41,976 nt of DNA from Rhodospirillales bacterium (GTDB lineage Bacteria; Pseudomonadota; Alphaproteobacteria; Acetobacterales; Acetobacteraceae): NCBI GenBank assembly GCA_028869595.1, contig JAGWRU010000034.1, positions 1-41,976 on the forward strand, written 5' to 3'. The position numbers and the translations under genes are program-made. The notes below the pieces were generated by a model. That model worked only from the letters and a program-made list of their open reading frames with translations. It was not told where the DNA came from and ran no database searches. Positions 8,134 to 16,297 of the stretch are shown piece after piece (positions within the stretch are counted from its first letter, which is position 1; the number at the start of each line of letters is the position of its first letter).

Positions 8134-9150
8134 ATGACGCTGCGCCTGTCGGTTCTCGATCAGTCGACCATCGTGGAGGGGCGCGATCCTGCCTCATCCA
8201 TCCGCGAAAGCATCGCCCTGGCACAGCATGCCGAGGCGCTGGGTTATGCGCGCTACTGGTGCGCCGAACATCACGCCTCGGCCGGCCAGGCGGGCACGGC
8301 ACCGGAAATTCTGATCGCTGCGATCGCCATGGTCACGGATCGCATCCGCGTCGGTAGCGCCGGAGTGATGCTGCCGCATTACGCCAGCCTGAAAGTGGCC
8401 GAGCAATTCCGTGTGCTGGAAGGCCTTGCTCCCGGGCGCATCGACCTCGGGCTTGGCCGCGCGCCCGGTTCGGATTACCGCACCGCCCGTGCCCTCAATC
8501 CGCTTGCCGATCAGGCCGCCGATCATTTCCCCGAGCAGGTGCGCGATCTCAGGGACTGGCTGGCCGGCACGCCCCTGATCGAGGGGCATCCGTTTCGCGA
8601 CATCGTCTGCCAGCCCTCCGGCCCCACCGTGCCGGAAATGTGGATTCTTGGCAGCTCCGATTACGGCGCCCAGGTTGCCGCCTATTTCGGACTGCCTTTC
8701 TGCTTTGCCGCCTTCATCACCGACGGGGCGGGCCTTGCACACGCTTTCGATTTGTATCGCGAAGGCTACCGGCCCAGTGCGCGTCATCCCGCCCCCTATG
8801 CGTCGGCATGCGTCTGGGCACTCGCCGCCGAGAGCGAAGCCGAGGCCGAGCGGCAGGTATCCAGTCGCGCCATACTGCGACTATGGCGCGACCAGGGGCG
8901 ATTTGCCGCTCTGCCCTCGCCGGAGGCGGCAATCGCCGCGCGCGATCAGCTGACCGCCGCCGAGCGCGCGCGCTACGAGCAGCACCGCACACGCGCCCTG
9001 CACGGTACCGGCCCGGCGGTTGCCGAGGCGCTGCGCCAACTCGCCGATGAACACCGCCTCGATGAAATCGCCGTGCTGACGACGATGCATGATGCCGAGG
9101 CTCGGCGACGTTCCTATGCCCTGCTGGCCGCTGCCGCCGGGCTTTCCTGA
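8134..9150 (+). CDS. luciferase-like monooxygenase (LLM class flavin-dependent oxidoreductase)
   Basis: A protein of about 338 residues in the bacterial luciferase-like TIM-barrel family, using FMNH2/F420-type flavin chemistry. Family markers are the N-terminal SVLDQS strand, the RYWCAEHHA segment, GSAGVMLPHYASLKVAEQF and LGLGRAPGSD. These belong to the MsnO8-like group of unknown substrate. The ATG at 8134 gives the usual family start (MTLRLSVLDQ); an ATG at 8110 would add eight residues and cannot be excluded. It follows the M20 gene by 120 bp and precedes the deacylase by 44 bp, suggesting shared transcription in a catabolic series. The substrate is unknown. Confidence 0.85.
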   Translation: MTLRLSVLDQSTIVEGRDPASSIRESIALAQHAEALGYARYWCAEHHASAGQAGTAPEILIAAIAMVTDRIRVGSAGVMLPHYASLKVAEQFRVLEGLAPGRIDLGLGRAPGSDYRTARALNPLADQAADHFPEQVRDLRDWLAGTPLIEGHPFRDIVCQPSGPTVPEMWILGSSDYGAQVAAYFGLPFCFAAFITDGAGLAHAFDLYREGYRPSARHPAPYASACVWALAAESEAEAERQVSSRAILRLWRDQGRFAALPSPEAAIAARDQLTAAERARYEQHRTRALHGTGPAVAEALRQLADEHRLDEIAVLTTMHDAEARRRSYALLAAAAGLS

Positions 9151-9194
9151 CATTCCACGTCAATCGTCCAGCCGCAGCCACGGAAGCACAGCCC

Positions 9195-10229
9195 ATGCAG
9201 GTATTCTGGAATTCCGACTCCGCCCGCCACGCCCCGCAATTCTTCCTGCAACGCGGCCAGGTACGCGCCCATTACGAAATTCCCGCCCGCGCCGAGGCGC
9301 TTCTCGCTGCCTGCCAGGCGCTGGGTCTGCCCATCGCGATGGCCGCCCCGGCCGATCTCGCCTCCCTGCAAGCGGTACATGATGCTGCCTATCTGGCTTT
9401 TCTCGCCGATGGCTACAGCGCCTGGAGTGCGCTTGCGGATGCCGGGCCCGAAATGGTGCCCAACATCCACCCATCGCCGGAGATGATCGCGCTCCATCGG
9501 ACGCCACCCGCCAGCATGATCGGCAAGCTCGGCTGGTTCACCGCCGATCTCGCCTGTCCGGTCGGTCCCGATACCTGGCTGGCCGCGCGTGCCGGCGCCG
9601 GCGTGGCACTGGCGGCTGCGGCCCATCTCGCCCGGCACCGATCAGCCTATGCGCTGACGCGCCCGCCCGGGCATCACGCCTATCGCGGGCGCGCGGGCGG
9701 GCATTGCTACCTGAATAACGCGGCCATCGCCGCCGAGGCATTGCTCCGGCACGGCGCCGCGCGGGTGGCGATTCTCGATATCGACAGCCATCACGGCAAC
9801 GGCACGCAGTATATCTTCTACGCCCGCCAGGACATCTTCTTCGCCTCCGTGCATGGCGATCCGAGCGGCTATTATCCCTGGTATGTCGGACATGCGGACG
9901 AGCGTGGCATCGGACCGGGGGAGGAGAAAAACCTCAACCTGCCGCTGCGTCTTGGCAGTGGCGACGCAGAATGGCTGGGCGCCATCGGCACTGCCCGTGC
10001 CGCGATAGAAAAATTCCAGCCCGATGCGCTGGTCGTCAGCCTGGGCTTCGATGCATCCCGCGACGAACCTCTGGCAGCGCTTCAGGTGACCGAGGATGGA
10101 TTTGCCCGGGCGGGAGAAATCATCAGCGCGCTGCGCCTGCCGACGGCCATCATCCAGGAAGGTGGATACAACGTCGCTGTCATGGGCACGCTGCTGACGC
10201 GCTTTCTCTCCGGGTTCAGCACGCATTAA
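9195..10229 (+). CDS. histone-deacetylase-family amidohydrolase (acetylpolyamine amidohydrolase-like)
   Basis: A 344-residue zinc deacylase of the arginase/deacetylase fold, close in length and layout to Mycoplana acetylpolyamine amidohydrolase. The charge-relay pair H160-H161 sits in RPPGHH; zinc ligands are D197 and H199 (DIDSHHGNGT) and D286 (GFDAS); the transition-state tyrosine is Y325 (EGGYN). These enzymes remove acetyl or related acyl groups from amines such as acetylputrescine or acetylspermidine in the cytosol. It ends the run M20-LLM-deacylase; yifB starts 24 bp later. Spermidine synthesis genes occur elsewhere in the window, but a link is only inference. Confidence 0.88.
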   Translation: MQVFWNSDSARHAPQFFLQRGQVRAHYEIPARAEALLAACQALGLPIAMAAPADLASLQAVHDAAYLAFLADGYSAWSALADAGPEMVPNIHPSPEMIALHRTPPASMIGKLGWFTADLACPVGPDTWLAARAGAGVALAAAAHLARHRSAYALTRPPGHHAYRGRAGGHCYLNNAAIAAEALLRHGAARVAILDIDSHHGNGTQYIFYARQDIFFASVHGDPSGYYPWYVGHADERGIGPGEEKNLNLPLRLGSGDAEWLGAIGTARAAIEKFQPDALVVSLGFDASRDEPLAALQVTEDGFARAGEIISALRLPTAIIQEGGYNVAVMGTLLTRFLSGFSTH

Positions 10230-10253
10230 CCAGGGCTTTGGCATGCTCGCGCG

Positions 10254-11777
10254 ATGATGATCGCGCATTGCCAGAGCTTCGCCTTTTCCGGCATCGATGC
10301 CGTTCCCGTGGATGTGCAGGTGCAGCTTGCCTCCGGGTTGCCGGCATTTCTTCTGGTCGGCCTTGCCGAACGCGCGGTCAATGAAGCGCGGGAACGAGTG
10401 CGGGCCGCGCTTGCTTCGATGGGCCTGTCCTTGCCGCCCCGCCGGGTGCTGATCAACCTCGCACCCGCCGATATCGTCAAGGAAGGCAGTCATTTCGACG
10501 TACCCATCGCGCTCGCGCTGCTGGCGGCGATGGATGTCATTCCCGCAGGCGCCCTGGATGGCGTCGCCGCGCTCGGGGAATTATCGCTCGATGGCCGCCT
10601 GCTGGCGGTGAATGGGGTATTGCCCGCCGCCATTGCCGCATCGGGCGCCGGGCAGAATTTGATCTGCCCGGCAAGCCAGTCGCGCGAAGCGGCCTGGGCG
10701 AGCGGATTGCAGATTCACCCCGCCGATACGCTGCTGGAGTTGATCAATTTCTTTCGCGGTGCCGCGCCGCTGCCGCTGCCCGATCCGGCAGAGCTGGACG
10801 CAAGCGGGCCGGGAAACGAGCGCATGCTCGATCTGGCCGATGTGCGCGGCATGGAACTGGCCCGTCGCGGGTTGGAGATTGCAGCCGCGGGCGAGCATAA
10901 TCTGCTGATGATCGGGCCGCCTGGTTCCGGAAAATCGATGCTCGCCGCGCGCATGCCCGCGCTTCTACCCGATCTTTCGCCGATCGAAGCGCTGGAAGTC
11001 AGCATGGTCCACAGCGTTGCCGGCATGCTGAAAAACGGCAGGCTGCTGCGCCGCCCGCCATATCGCGAACCGCATCACGGTGCCAGCCAGGCAGCCCTTG
11101 TCGGCGGCGGACAGCGGGCCCGGCCGGGCGAGATGTCGCTGGCGCATTGCGGGGTACTGTTCCTGGACGAGCTGCCGGAATTTCCCCGCCACGCCCTGGA
11201 GGCGTTGCGCCAGCCCATGGAAACCGGGCGGGCGACGATTGCGCGGGCGGCCGCGCATGTCACATATCCGGCACGATTTCAGCTGGTCGCAGCGATGAAC
11301 CCATGCCGCTGCGGCTATCTCGACGACGCCGGCAAGGCATGCACGCGCGCACCGCGTTGCGGCGAGACCTATCAATCGCGGATCAGCGGCCCGATTCTGG
11401 ATCGCATCGATCTGGTCGTGCATGTCGCACCGGTCAGTCCGGCGGAACTCGCGCGCGCCCCGCGCGGAGAAAGCAGCAGCACCGTTGCCAGGCGCGTAGC
11501 CGCCGCGCGGCAGCGCAGGCGGGATCGTACCGAAAGCGAAAATAAGCCGAGATCCGGCGATGGCTACGACGCCGCCATCTGTCTGTCACCGGAAGCGGGC
11601 GATCTGGCCGAAAAGGCGATGGAGCGGCTTGGCTTGTCGCCGCGCAGTTACACGCGGTTGATCCGCGTGGCCCGGACCATTGCAGACCTCGCCGCCGCCA
11701 CAGAAGTTGCGCGGGAGCACGTGGCAGAGGCGCTGATGTTCCGCCACCGCCCCTTGCGCGGCGCGGGCGGTTACTGA
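10254..11777 (+). CDS. yifB: YifB/ComM-family Mg-chelatase-like AAA+ ATPase
   Basis: A 507-residue AAA+ protein. Residues 1-170 form the Lon-protease-like ChlI N-terminal domain (LPAFLLVGLAERAVNEARERV), followed by the Mg_chelatase ATPase with Walker A GPPGSGKS (221-228) and Walker B VLFLDELPEF (about 300). The CRCG...C cysteine cluster before DRIDL is typical. The C-terminal helical domain ends in HVAEALMFR. ComM homologues are branch-migration helicases that help integrate DNA during natural transformation. The ATG lies 24 bp after the deacylase stop. The last 7 bp overlap the convergent lipoprotein gene. Confidence 0.92.
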   Translation: MMIAHCQSFAFSGIDAVPVDVQVQLASGLPAFLLVGLAERAVNEARERVRAALASMGLSLPPRRVLINLAPADIVKEGSHFDVPIALALLAAMDVIPAGALDGVAALGELSLDGRLLAVNGVLPAAIAASGAGQNLICPASQSREAAWASGLQIHPADTLLELINFFRGAAPLPLPDPAELDASGPGNERMLDLADVRGMELARRGLEIAAAGEHNLLMIGPPGSGKSMLAARMPALLPDLSPIEALEVSMVHSVAGMLKNGRLLRRPPYREPHHGASQAALVGGGQRARPGEMSLAHCGVLFLDELPEFPRHALEALRQPMETGRATIARAAAHVTYPARFQLVAAMNPCRCGYLDDAGKACTRAPRCGETYQSRISGPILDRIDLVVHVAPVSPAELARAPRGESSSTVARRVAAARQRRRDRTESENKPRSGDGYDAAICLSPEAGDLAEKAMERLGLSPRSYTRLIRVARTIADLAAATEVAREHVAEALMFRHRPLRGAGGY

Positions 11778-12235
11778 GGCGTAACGGTCACCTGCACAGC
11801 CAGCCCGCCCTCTCCCGGAAGCAGCTTCACGGCGAAACGGTCGATCCCGTGATAGTAAGGGGCCGGGGTATAGTCGATCCGTGTGCCATCGCCGACCGTG
11901 TGGATATAGATTTTACCGTGCAGCGGCGACTGCACCACCAGCCCCGCATCGAACGCGCCACCGCCCGGCTTGGTCAGCGTCACTGCACACCAACCGCCGC
12001 TATTGGCCAGCGTCATTTTCGTGGACGCATTCTGTCCAGGACGCACCGATACCGGCTGAACGGCGCAGCGCGTGGCTGCACCCACCTGATCGATCGCGTA
12101 GAGTCTGGTATTGGAAACCGGGGCTTGCGGCTTGGCACAGCTCGAAAGCGCGGTGAGAAGCAGAAGGCACAGAATGCCGGCCCGTTTCGAAGTCGCCGGC
12201 GTGGTCAGTTCGGAACGCATTCTACGCATCACCAT
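11771..12235 (-). CDS. small outer-envelope lipoprotein of unknown function
   Basis: A 154-residue predicted lipoprotein. The signal peptide ILCLLLLTALSSC ends in a lipobox with Cys33. The mature part is beta-rich and carries a C-terminal segment (DYTPAPYYHGIDRFAVKL) like the repeats of Ig/cadherin-like bacterial domains, where the pattern Y-x-P-x-x-x-x-G-x-D-x-F recurs. Two cysteines (in TRCAVQ and GWCAVT) could form a disulfide. The same frame stays open about 600 bp upstream, but that part is the out-of-frame shadow of the transglycosylase, so I start at the ATG at 12235. It lies downstream of the lytic transglycosylase on the same strand. Function not recognised. Confidence 0.7.
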   Translation of the reverse strand: MVMRRMRSELTTPATSKRAGILCLLLLTALSSCAKPQAPVSNTRLYAIDQVGAATRCAVQPVSVRPGQNASTKMTLANSGGWCAVTLTKPGGGAFDAGLVVQSPLHGKIYIHTVGDGTRIDYTPAPYYHGIDRFAVKLLPGEGGLAVQVTVTPQ

Positions 12236-12378
12236 GCAAGATTTTCCGCTTCCTTCGCCCTTCGCCCGTTGCAGAAATCGGGGATGGAGGGCAGCACAAC
12301 GAGTCGCCAGGGCCGGAAGCGCCGCCCTAAGAACCAAACATCCGCCCGGCGCGCAAGCCGCATCTCGGTGAAGCGCGG

Positions 12379-13188
12379 TCAGTTGCCTGCCTGCACGAAG
12401 CGGCGCGCGGCAATCGGCATGGCGCGATAGAATGCCAGGCCATGGGCCGCACCGCCCGGGACGGTGCCGCGAGCCGCAACGCCGATCATCGGCGCCCGAC
12501 CAAGCAGAACCCCGCCCACGGCCCGGCGGGGAGGCAGAAACCCCATAGCCTGGCTGGTGGTCACCATCGGGTGCGCCAAGGTCGCGGCCCAGGCATCCAC
12601 CAGCGCCCCGCCGGCAGCACCAGGATCGCCGCCGGTGCGATGCCAGACAGCCATCACTTTCGCTTGATAAGGAATGCCGAGTTCGGGGGTCGCGGAATGA
12701 TACATGCCGGCCGCTTTCGGCCAGGCACCGGTTGCGGCAAAAAGCCGGTTTAGAAAACGTGCCGCATAAGCGGCATTGGCCATCGGATCGAACGCGGTCT
12801 GCAGGTTGGGGAAGGCCGCCGGATGGTGCAGCAGGTTGACCTGCAGGCATCCGACATCGATCGATCGAATGCCCCTTGCCTGTGCGGCACGCACAGCGGC
12901 AATCGCCTCCTCCCGCGTCGCGTAGAATGCCCCCTGACCGCCGATATCGACCGACCAGGGCCAGGGCGCCATCTGCCCAGTCCGCGGATCCGGCCGCCCG
13001 GTTTCCACCATGCCGATCGCGGCAAGCAGGTCGTGAGGGATACCGAAATCCCGCTCCGCCACGGCAATTGCCTGCGTGCAGCCGCCCGCCCAGGCCATCG
13101 GCGCGGTGAAGGGAAGGCGTTGCGGAGCGGCTCTGGCTTGCTCACCGGCCAGCAACAGGATGAAACACATGAGGCATAAGCGGCGCAT
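12379..13188 (-). CDS. secreted lytic transglycosylase (SLT domain)
   Basis: A protein of about 269 residues with a signal peptide (MCFILLLAGEQARA) and a lysozyme-like SLT domain that cleaves peptidoglycan glycan strands in the periplasm. The catalytic glutamate is in AAIGMVETGR; the segments SIDVGCLQVNLLHH and AAYAARFLNRLF match the SLT core. The last ~80 residues are Gly/Ala-rich and of unknown role. Start chosen at 13188 because this gives a clean signal peptide, and because a palindrome occupies the longer upstream extension. Such small SLT proteins often serve flagellar or secretion assembly, but nothing here ties it to either. The 143 bp to the next gene downstream holds nothing recognisable. 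Confidence 0.82.
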   Translation of the reverse strand: MRRLCLMCFILLLAGEQARAAPQRLPFTAPMAWAGGCTQAIAVAERDFGIPHDLLAAIGMVETGRPDPRTGQMAPWPWSVDIGGQGAFYATREEAIAAVRAAQARGIRSIDVGCLQVNLLHHPAAFPNLQTAFDPMANAAYAARFLNRLFAATGAWPKAAGMYHSATPELGIPYQAKVMAVWHRTGGDPGAAGGALVDAWAATLAHPMVTTSQAMGFLPPRRAVGGVLLGRAPMIGVAARGTVPGGAAHGLAFYRAMPIAARRFVQAGN

Positions 13189-13231
13189 GCGACGCTTATC
13201 GCGCGGATCGGTTAGCGAAGCCTTTCGCCGC

Positions 13232-13247
13232 GCATCGCACGCGATGC
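13232..13247. promoter_or_regulatory. 16-bp palindrome upstream of the sRNA promoter
   Basis: GCATCGC-AC-GCGATGC is a perfect 7+7 inverted repeat with a 2-bp centre. It sits between the transglycosylase start and the -35 box of the divergent sRNA, a normal place for an operator acting on either. Confidence 0.4.
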
Positions 13248-13265
13248 TGCACTGCAAAATTCCGC

Positions 13266-13294
13266 TTGCAATGCGGTTGGCATTCTCCTAGATT
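13266..13294 (+). promoter_or_regulatory. sigma-70-type promoter of the sRNA
   Basis: TTGCAA (13266-13271) and TAGATT (13289-13294) are spaced by 17 bp, predicting a start near 13301. The same spacing and similar hexamers precede the tRNA-Val gene in this window. Confidence 0.55.
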
Positions 13295-13300
13295 GTGCAT

Positions 13301-13388
13301 CGCAGCAATGCGGCTTTGCCGCGCTGTCTGCTTTCTTGGACGTTTCCTCCCTAAACTTGGCGGCCCCACAAGGGCCGCCATTTTTTTA
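13301..13388 (+). ncRNA. orphan trans-acting sRNA, suhB/MmgR (alpha-r8)-like
   Basis: A stand-alone transcription unit of about 88 nt between two minus-strand genes. Its parts are a 5' hairpin (CAGC-AAT-GCGGC-TTT-GCCGC-GCTG), an unpaired middle with TTGGACGTTTCCTCCCTAA, and a strong 3' intrinsic terminator. The CCTCCC stretch is complementary to ribosome-binding sites, as expected of an Hfq-type regulator that blocks translation. The core motif resembles, from memory, the alphaproteobacterial suhB/MmgR family; in Sinorhizobium MmgR influences polyhydroxybutyrate storage. The structure is clear; the family name is less certain. Confidence 0.7.
13359..13387 (+). terminator. Rho-independent terminator of the sRNA
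   Basis: GGCGGCCC (13359-13366) pairs perfectly with GGGCCGCC (13372-13379) around a CACAA loop and is followed by A and seven T residues. It is the only convincing intrinsic terminator in the window and no + strand protein gene lies upstream. Confidence 0.9.
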
Positions 13389-13438
13389 TCTGAACAGGGA
13401 TGCGCCGACGCTGCATATGGCCGCTCGGCATCGATATT

Positions 13439-14362
13439 TCATTCGAACGCGGCAGAAAACAGCGTGATCAATTTTTCCATTTTACGACGCATCATGTTAT
13501 ATTCGTCCCCTGCCATAATGTCTGGATCTCTCATGTATAACACCCTTGGGACTTCCAACTGAATTACGTCGACTTTTATGCGCGGATTTCCATAGTATTT
13601 CGTAATATATCCGCCTGAATATGGATTATTGATCGCGCATTTTTCTCCCACCTTTTCAATGGCGCCCTCCATTTTCTTTGTGACCGAGGCGCTGCACGCC
13701 GCGCCATGAGCGTCACCCAGAACAAAGGCCGGGCGGGCTTCCTCGGCGCCCCAAACCGGCGGCATCGAATGACAATCGATCACGATGCATCGGCCGAAGC
13801 GGGCCCGGGTTTCGTCGATCAGACCACGAAGCTGATCGTGGAATGGCTGCCAGCACGTCTCGATCCGCTGTTCCGCCTCGTGAAAACGCAGCTTCTCCCG
13901 ATAGATCGGCTGGCCATTCGCCACGACCCGCGCAATGGTCCCCAAACCGGCATCGATTCGCGGTCCGGATACACGCACACCCTGCGGCAGGGTATCTGCG
14001 AACATCGCCGGGTCCAGCTCCCACTTCTCGCGATTCGCATCGCAATATGCGCGCGGGAATGTCGCGACGAGCAAGGGCATGCCGTAAAGCGGCGCCGCAC
14101 CGAACAAATCATCAACAAACGCATCCTCGCTGAAACGCAGCTGATGCGCAGTCAGGCGCGACTGGGAACGAAATGCCTGCGGATAGTCACGCCCGGAATG
14201 ACAGGAAACCACGATCACCGGCGCACGCACGCGGTCGGGACGCAACAGCATGGTCGGCCTTCCCCCCGGCGGGCGGAAGCTGGTATTGAGCGGGCTCATC
14301 GCAGGGCGTGCATCCATCGGCGTGGGCGGCTCGTCATCGCGGTACTCCTCATTCAGCGACAC
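13439..14362 (-). CDS. N-formylglutamate amidohydrolase family protein
   Basis: A protein of up to 307 residues in the N-formylglutamate amidohydrolase family, metal-dependent enzymes that hydrolyse N-formylglutamate to glutamate and formate in histidine breakdown. Family hallmarks are VSCHSGRDYP near residue 55, SEDAFVDDLF, the Arg-Ala-Tyr-Cys-Asp-Ala-Asn-Arg-Glu segment, and IDCHSMPP. No other histidine-utilisation gene is nearby, so the substrate is uncertain. The longest frame starts at a GTG (14362) without a good ribosome site; ATGs at 14317 and 14299 are alternatives that would shorten a poorly conserved N-terminus. The last ~80 codons are visibly AT-richer than the rest. Confidence 0.85.
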   Translation of the reverse strand: MSLNEEYRDDEPPTPMDARPAMSPLNTSFRPPGGRPTMLLRPDRVRAPVIVVSCHSGRDYPQAFRSQSRLTAHQLRFSEDAFVDDLFGAAPLYGMPLLVATFPRAYCDANREKWELDPAMFADTLPQGVRVSGPRIDAGLGTIARVVANGQPIYREKLRFHEAEQRIETCWQPFHDQLRGLIDETRARFGRCIVIDCHSMPPVWGAEEARPAFVLGDAHGAACSASVTKKMEGAIEKVGEKCAINNPYSGGYITKYYGNPRIKVDVIQLEVPRVLYMRDPDIMAGDEYNMMRRKMEKLITLFSAAFE

Positions 14363-14408
14363 CGATCGGACCAGAATCGCGATGCCGCGACAACCGCATC
14401 AGAGCCGC

Positions 14409-14437
14409 TTGCGATGCAGCGCATGCCCATGTAGAAG
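14409..14437 (+). promoter_or_regulatory. promoter of tRNA-Val
   Basis: TTGCGA (14409-14414) and TAGAAG (14432-14437) are 17 bp apart and end 16 bp before the mature 5' end of the tRNA. Confidence 0.45.
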
Positions 14438-14453
14438 CCTGTTCCCGTTCGGA

Positions 14454-14528
<75 letters not shown>

Positions 14529-14551
14529 CCCGAACGCGCCATCATCGCGAA

Positions 14552-14576
14552 CCCGGGGGTCATATCACCCTCCGGG
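14552..14576. terminator. hairpin between tRNA-Val and nth, possible bidirectional terminator
   Basis: CCCGGGGGT (14552-14560) pairs with ACCC-T-CCGGG (14567-14576) with one bulge and a six-base loop. It lies between two convergent units, but neither strand has a T-run after it, so efficiency is doubtful. Confidence 0.35.
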
Positions 14577-14592
14577 CGGTACATGTGGCGCA

Positions 14593-15222
14593 TCATTCTT
14601 TTCCAGGATATTCGCACCAGCGCCGGCCCACGCAACGCTCGCATTCCGGCTTGCGCGCCTTGCACACATAGCGTCCGTGCAGGATTAGCCAGTGATGCGC
14701 ATGCAGCAGATATTTGCTGGGAATCACCTGCATCAATCCGCGCTCCACCGCCAGCACGCTACTCCCCACGGCCATCCCGGTCCGATTTGCCACGCGAAAA
14801 ATATGCGTATCCACGGCCAGAGTCGGCTCGCCGAAGGCGACGTTCAGCACGACATTGGCGGTCTTGCGCCCGACCCCCGGCAAGGCCTCCAACGCCGTCC
14901 GGTCTCTGGGTACGATCCCCTGGTGTTCGGCCAGCAAGCGCTCTGACAAGGCAATGACGTTGCGTGCCTTGTCACGCCAGAGCCCGATATGGCGGATATG
15001 CTGCGCGACTGCCGCCTCACCCAGCGCCACCATGGCGGACGGGGTCGCGGCGCAAGTGAACAAACCCGCAGTTGCGCGATTGACCGAGACATCGGTGGCC
15101 TGCGCCGAAAGGACGACCGCGACGAGCAGCGTATACGGGTCGCGATAGTGCAACTCGGTGCGCGGCTCGGGATTGGCCACAGCCAGCGCCGCCATGAACC
15201 GGCGCACCGCATGGCGCGTCAT
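14593..15222 (-). CDS. nth: endonuclease III (DNA glycosylase/AP lyase)
   Basis: A 209-residue base-excision repair enzyme that removes oxidised pyrimidines and nicks abasic sites. The helix-hairpin-helix motif is EALPGVGRKTANVVLN with the catalytic lysine; the catalytic aspartate follows in VDTHIFRVANR. The C-terminal [4Fe-4S] loop C-x6-C-x2-C-x5-C is intact. I prefer the ATG at 15222, which places the start about 17 residues before the conserved NPEPRTELHY, as in E. coli Nth; a GTG at 15270 would add 16 residues. It is convergent with tRNA-Val and divergent from the DUF2244 gene. Confidence 0.94.
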   Translation of the reverse strand: MTRHAVRRFMAALAVANPEPRTELHYRDPYTLLVAVVLSAQATDVSVNRATAGLFTCAATPSAMVALGEAAVAQHIRHIGLWRDKARNVIALSERLLAEHQGIVPRDRTALEALPGVGRKTANVVLNVAFGEPTLAVDTHIFRVANRTGMAVGSSVLAVERGLMQVIPSKYLLHAHHWLILHGRYVCKARKPECERCVGRRWCEYPGKE

Positions 15223-15287
15223 GGGTCTGACTTGCGCTTCTTCCGGCGCGCTTCGATGATCAGCGGTCACTTGATCGCCCCAGCGCC

Positions 15288-15809
15288 ATGGTTTTCCACT
15301 CGCACGGTCCTGTTACCCCGCCCGACGAGGCGGAGCAGGACGAACCGCTTCTGTTTCAGGCACGGATCACACCGTTTCGCAGCGCGACGGTGCGCGCCCT
15401 TCGCAATATCTCGATCGCGTTGACGGCGGCAAGCGCGGCCACCGCCCTTCTGTGCATTCTGGCGGGGGCATGGGTCGTTGCGGTATTCAGCGGGATCGTC
15501 TGTATCGCGGCCATTGCGGCCATCTGCGGCCAGGCGCGCGTCGACCGATGCTGTGAGGTGATCGAACTGCGCGCGCACTCGCTGCTGCTGCACAAAACCG
15601 ACCGTGGCGGGACGCGCACCACCGCGCGCTTCAACCCGCACATGATCGAAGTGCGACATCATGTCATGTCGGATGGAAGTTCCGACGTCGCCGTGCATCA
15701 TTTTTCGGGGGCAGTAAAGATTGCAACCTTTTTGCATGAAAAAGAAAAATACGAACTAAAATGCAGACTTCATGAAGCCATATCAAAATTACGAAGAGAA
15801 GAGCTTTGA
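15288..15809 (+). CDS. DUF2244 integral membrane protein
   Basis: A 173-residue member of the DUF2244 family, widespread in proteobacteria and without assigned function. The N-terminus is cytosolic and acidic; two adjacent membrane helices lie at about 42-83 (ISIALTAASAATALLCILAG and VVAVFSGIVCIAAIAAI). A soluble C-terminal half follows, with the DRCCEVIELR segment. It is divergent from nth with a very short gap. The last ~30 codons are lysine-rich and AT-rich, unlike the rest of the gene. Confidence 0.8.
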   Translation: MVFHSHGPVTPPDEAEQDEPLLFQARITPFRSATVRALRNISIALTAASAATALLCILAGAWVVAVFSGIVCIAAIAAICGQARVDRCCEVIELRAHSLLLHKTDRGGTRTTARFNPHMIEVRHHVMSDGSSDVAVHHFSGAVKIATFLHEKEKYELKCRLHEAISKLRREEL

Positions 15810-15841
15810 AGCGGCAGATAGCAGCAGGCAATAATCCAGTT

Positions 15842-16297
15842 CTAAGCTTCGACCGGCCCCATTGACTTGATCAGGTCGAATACTTTTTTCCTGATTGAAG
15901 GATCGGTGATGCGATAATATGCGCGCACCAACTCCAACGTCTCCCGCCGATTGAGCGAATCATCTGCCGACGCTTCGGGAATCTCCTGAATCCCGGCGGT
16001 ACGGCGCGGCAGACCGCCCCCGAAGGAGGAGGCGATATTGTCCGGCATGTCATCGAAGAAGAAGCTGATCGGCACATCCAGCACGCGGGAGAGATCGAAC
16101 AGACGGGACGCACCGACGCGATTGACCCCCCGCTCATATTTCTGGACCTGCTGAAACGTCAGACCCAACGCTTCGCCCAGCCGCTCCTGGGACATGCCGA
16201 GCAAGGTTCGACGCAACCGAATGCGCGAGCCTACATGAACATCGATCGGGCTCGGGCGCGACTCCTTCTCGCCCCCCGCTTGATCCATGCGCGCCAT
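15842..16297 (-). CDS. Xre-family HTH regulator of the alphaproteobacterial lnt-neighbour type
   Basis: A 151-residue transcription factor. The Cro/C1-type helix-turn-helix spans about 22-78, with GMSQERLGEALGLTFQQVQKYE as helices 2-3 and the GVNRVGASRL wing region. The C-terminus, from the FFFDDMP segment to the end, is a conserved tail. It belongs to the small SinR-like group conserved beside lnt in many alphaproteobacteria; rhizobial members such as PraR repress quorum-sensing and biofilm genes, though equating them is inference. The ATG at 16297 is preceded by an AGGGGGA ribosome site. The 166 bp back to lnt is AT-rich and probably holds its own promoter. Confidence 0.85.
   Translation of the reverse strand: MARMDQAGGEKESRPSPIDVHVGSRIRLRRTLLGMSQERLGEALGLTFQQVQKYERGVNRVGASRLFDLSRVLDVPISFFFDDMPDNIASSFGGGLPRRTAGIQEIPEASADDSLNRRETLELVRAYYRITDPSIRKKVFDLIKSMGPVEA

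Noticed and set aside
12236-12850. N-terminal extension of the small lipoprotein gene to 12850
   Set aside because: It overlaps the transglycosylase in another phase and lacks homology; a proper lipoprotein signal starts at 12235.
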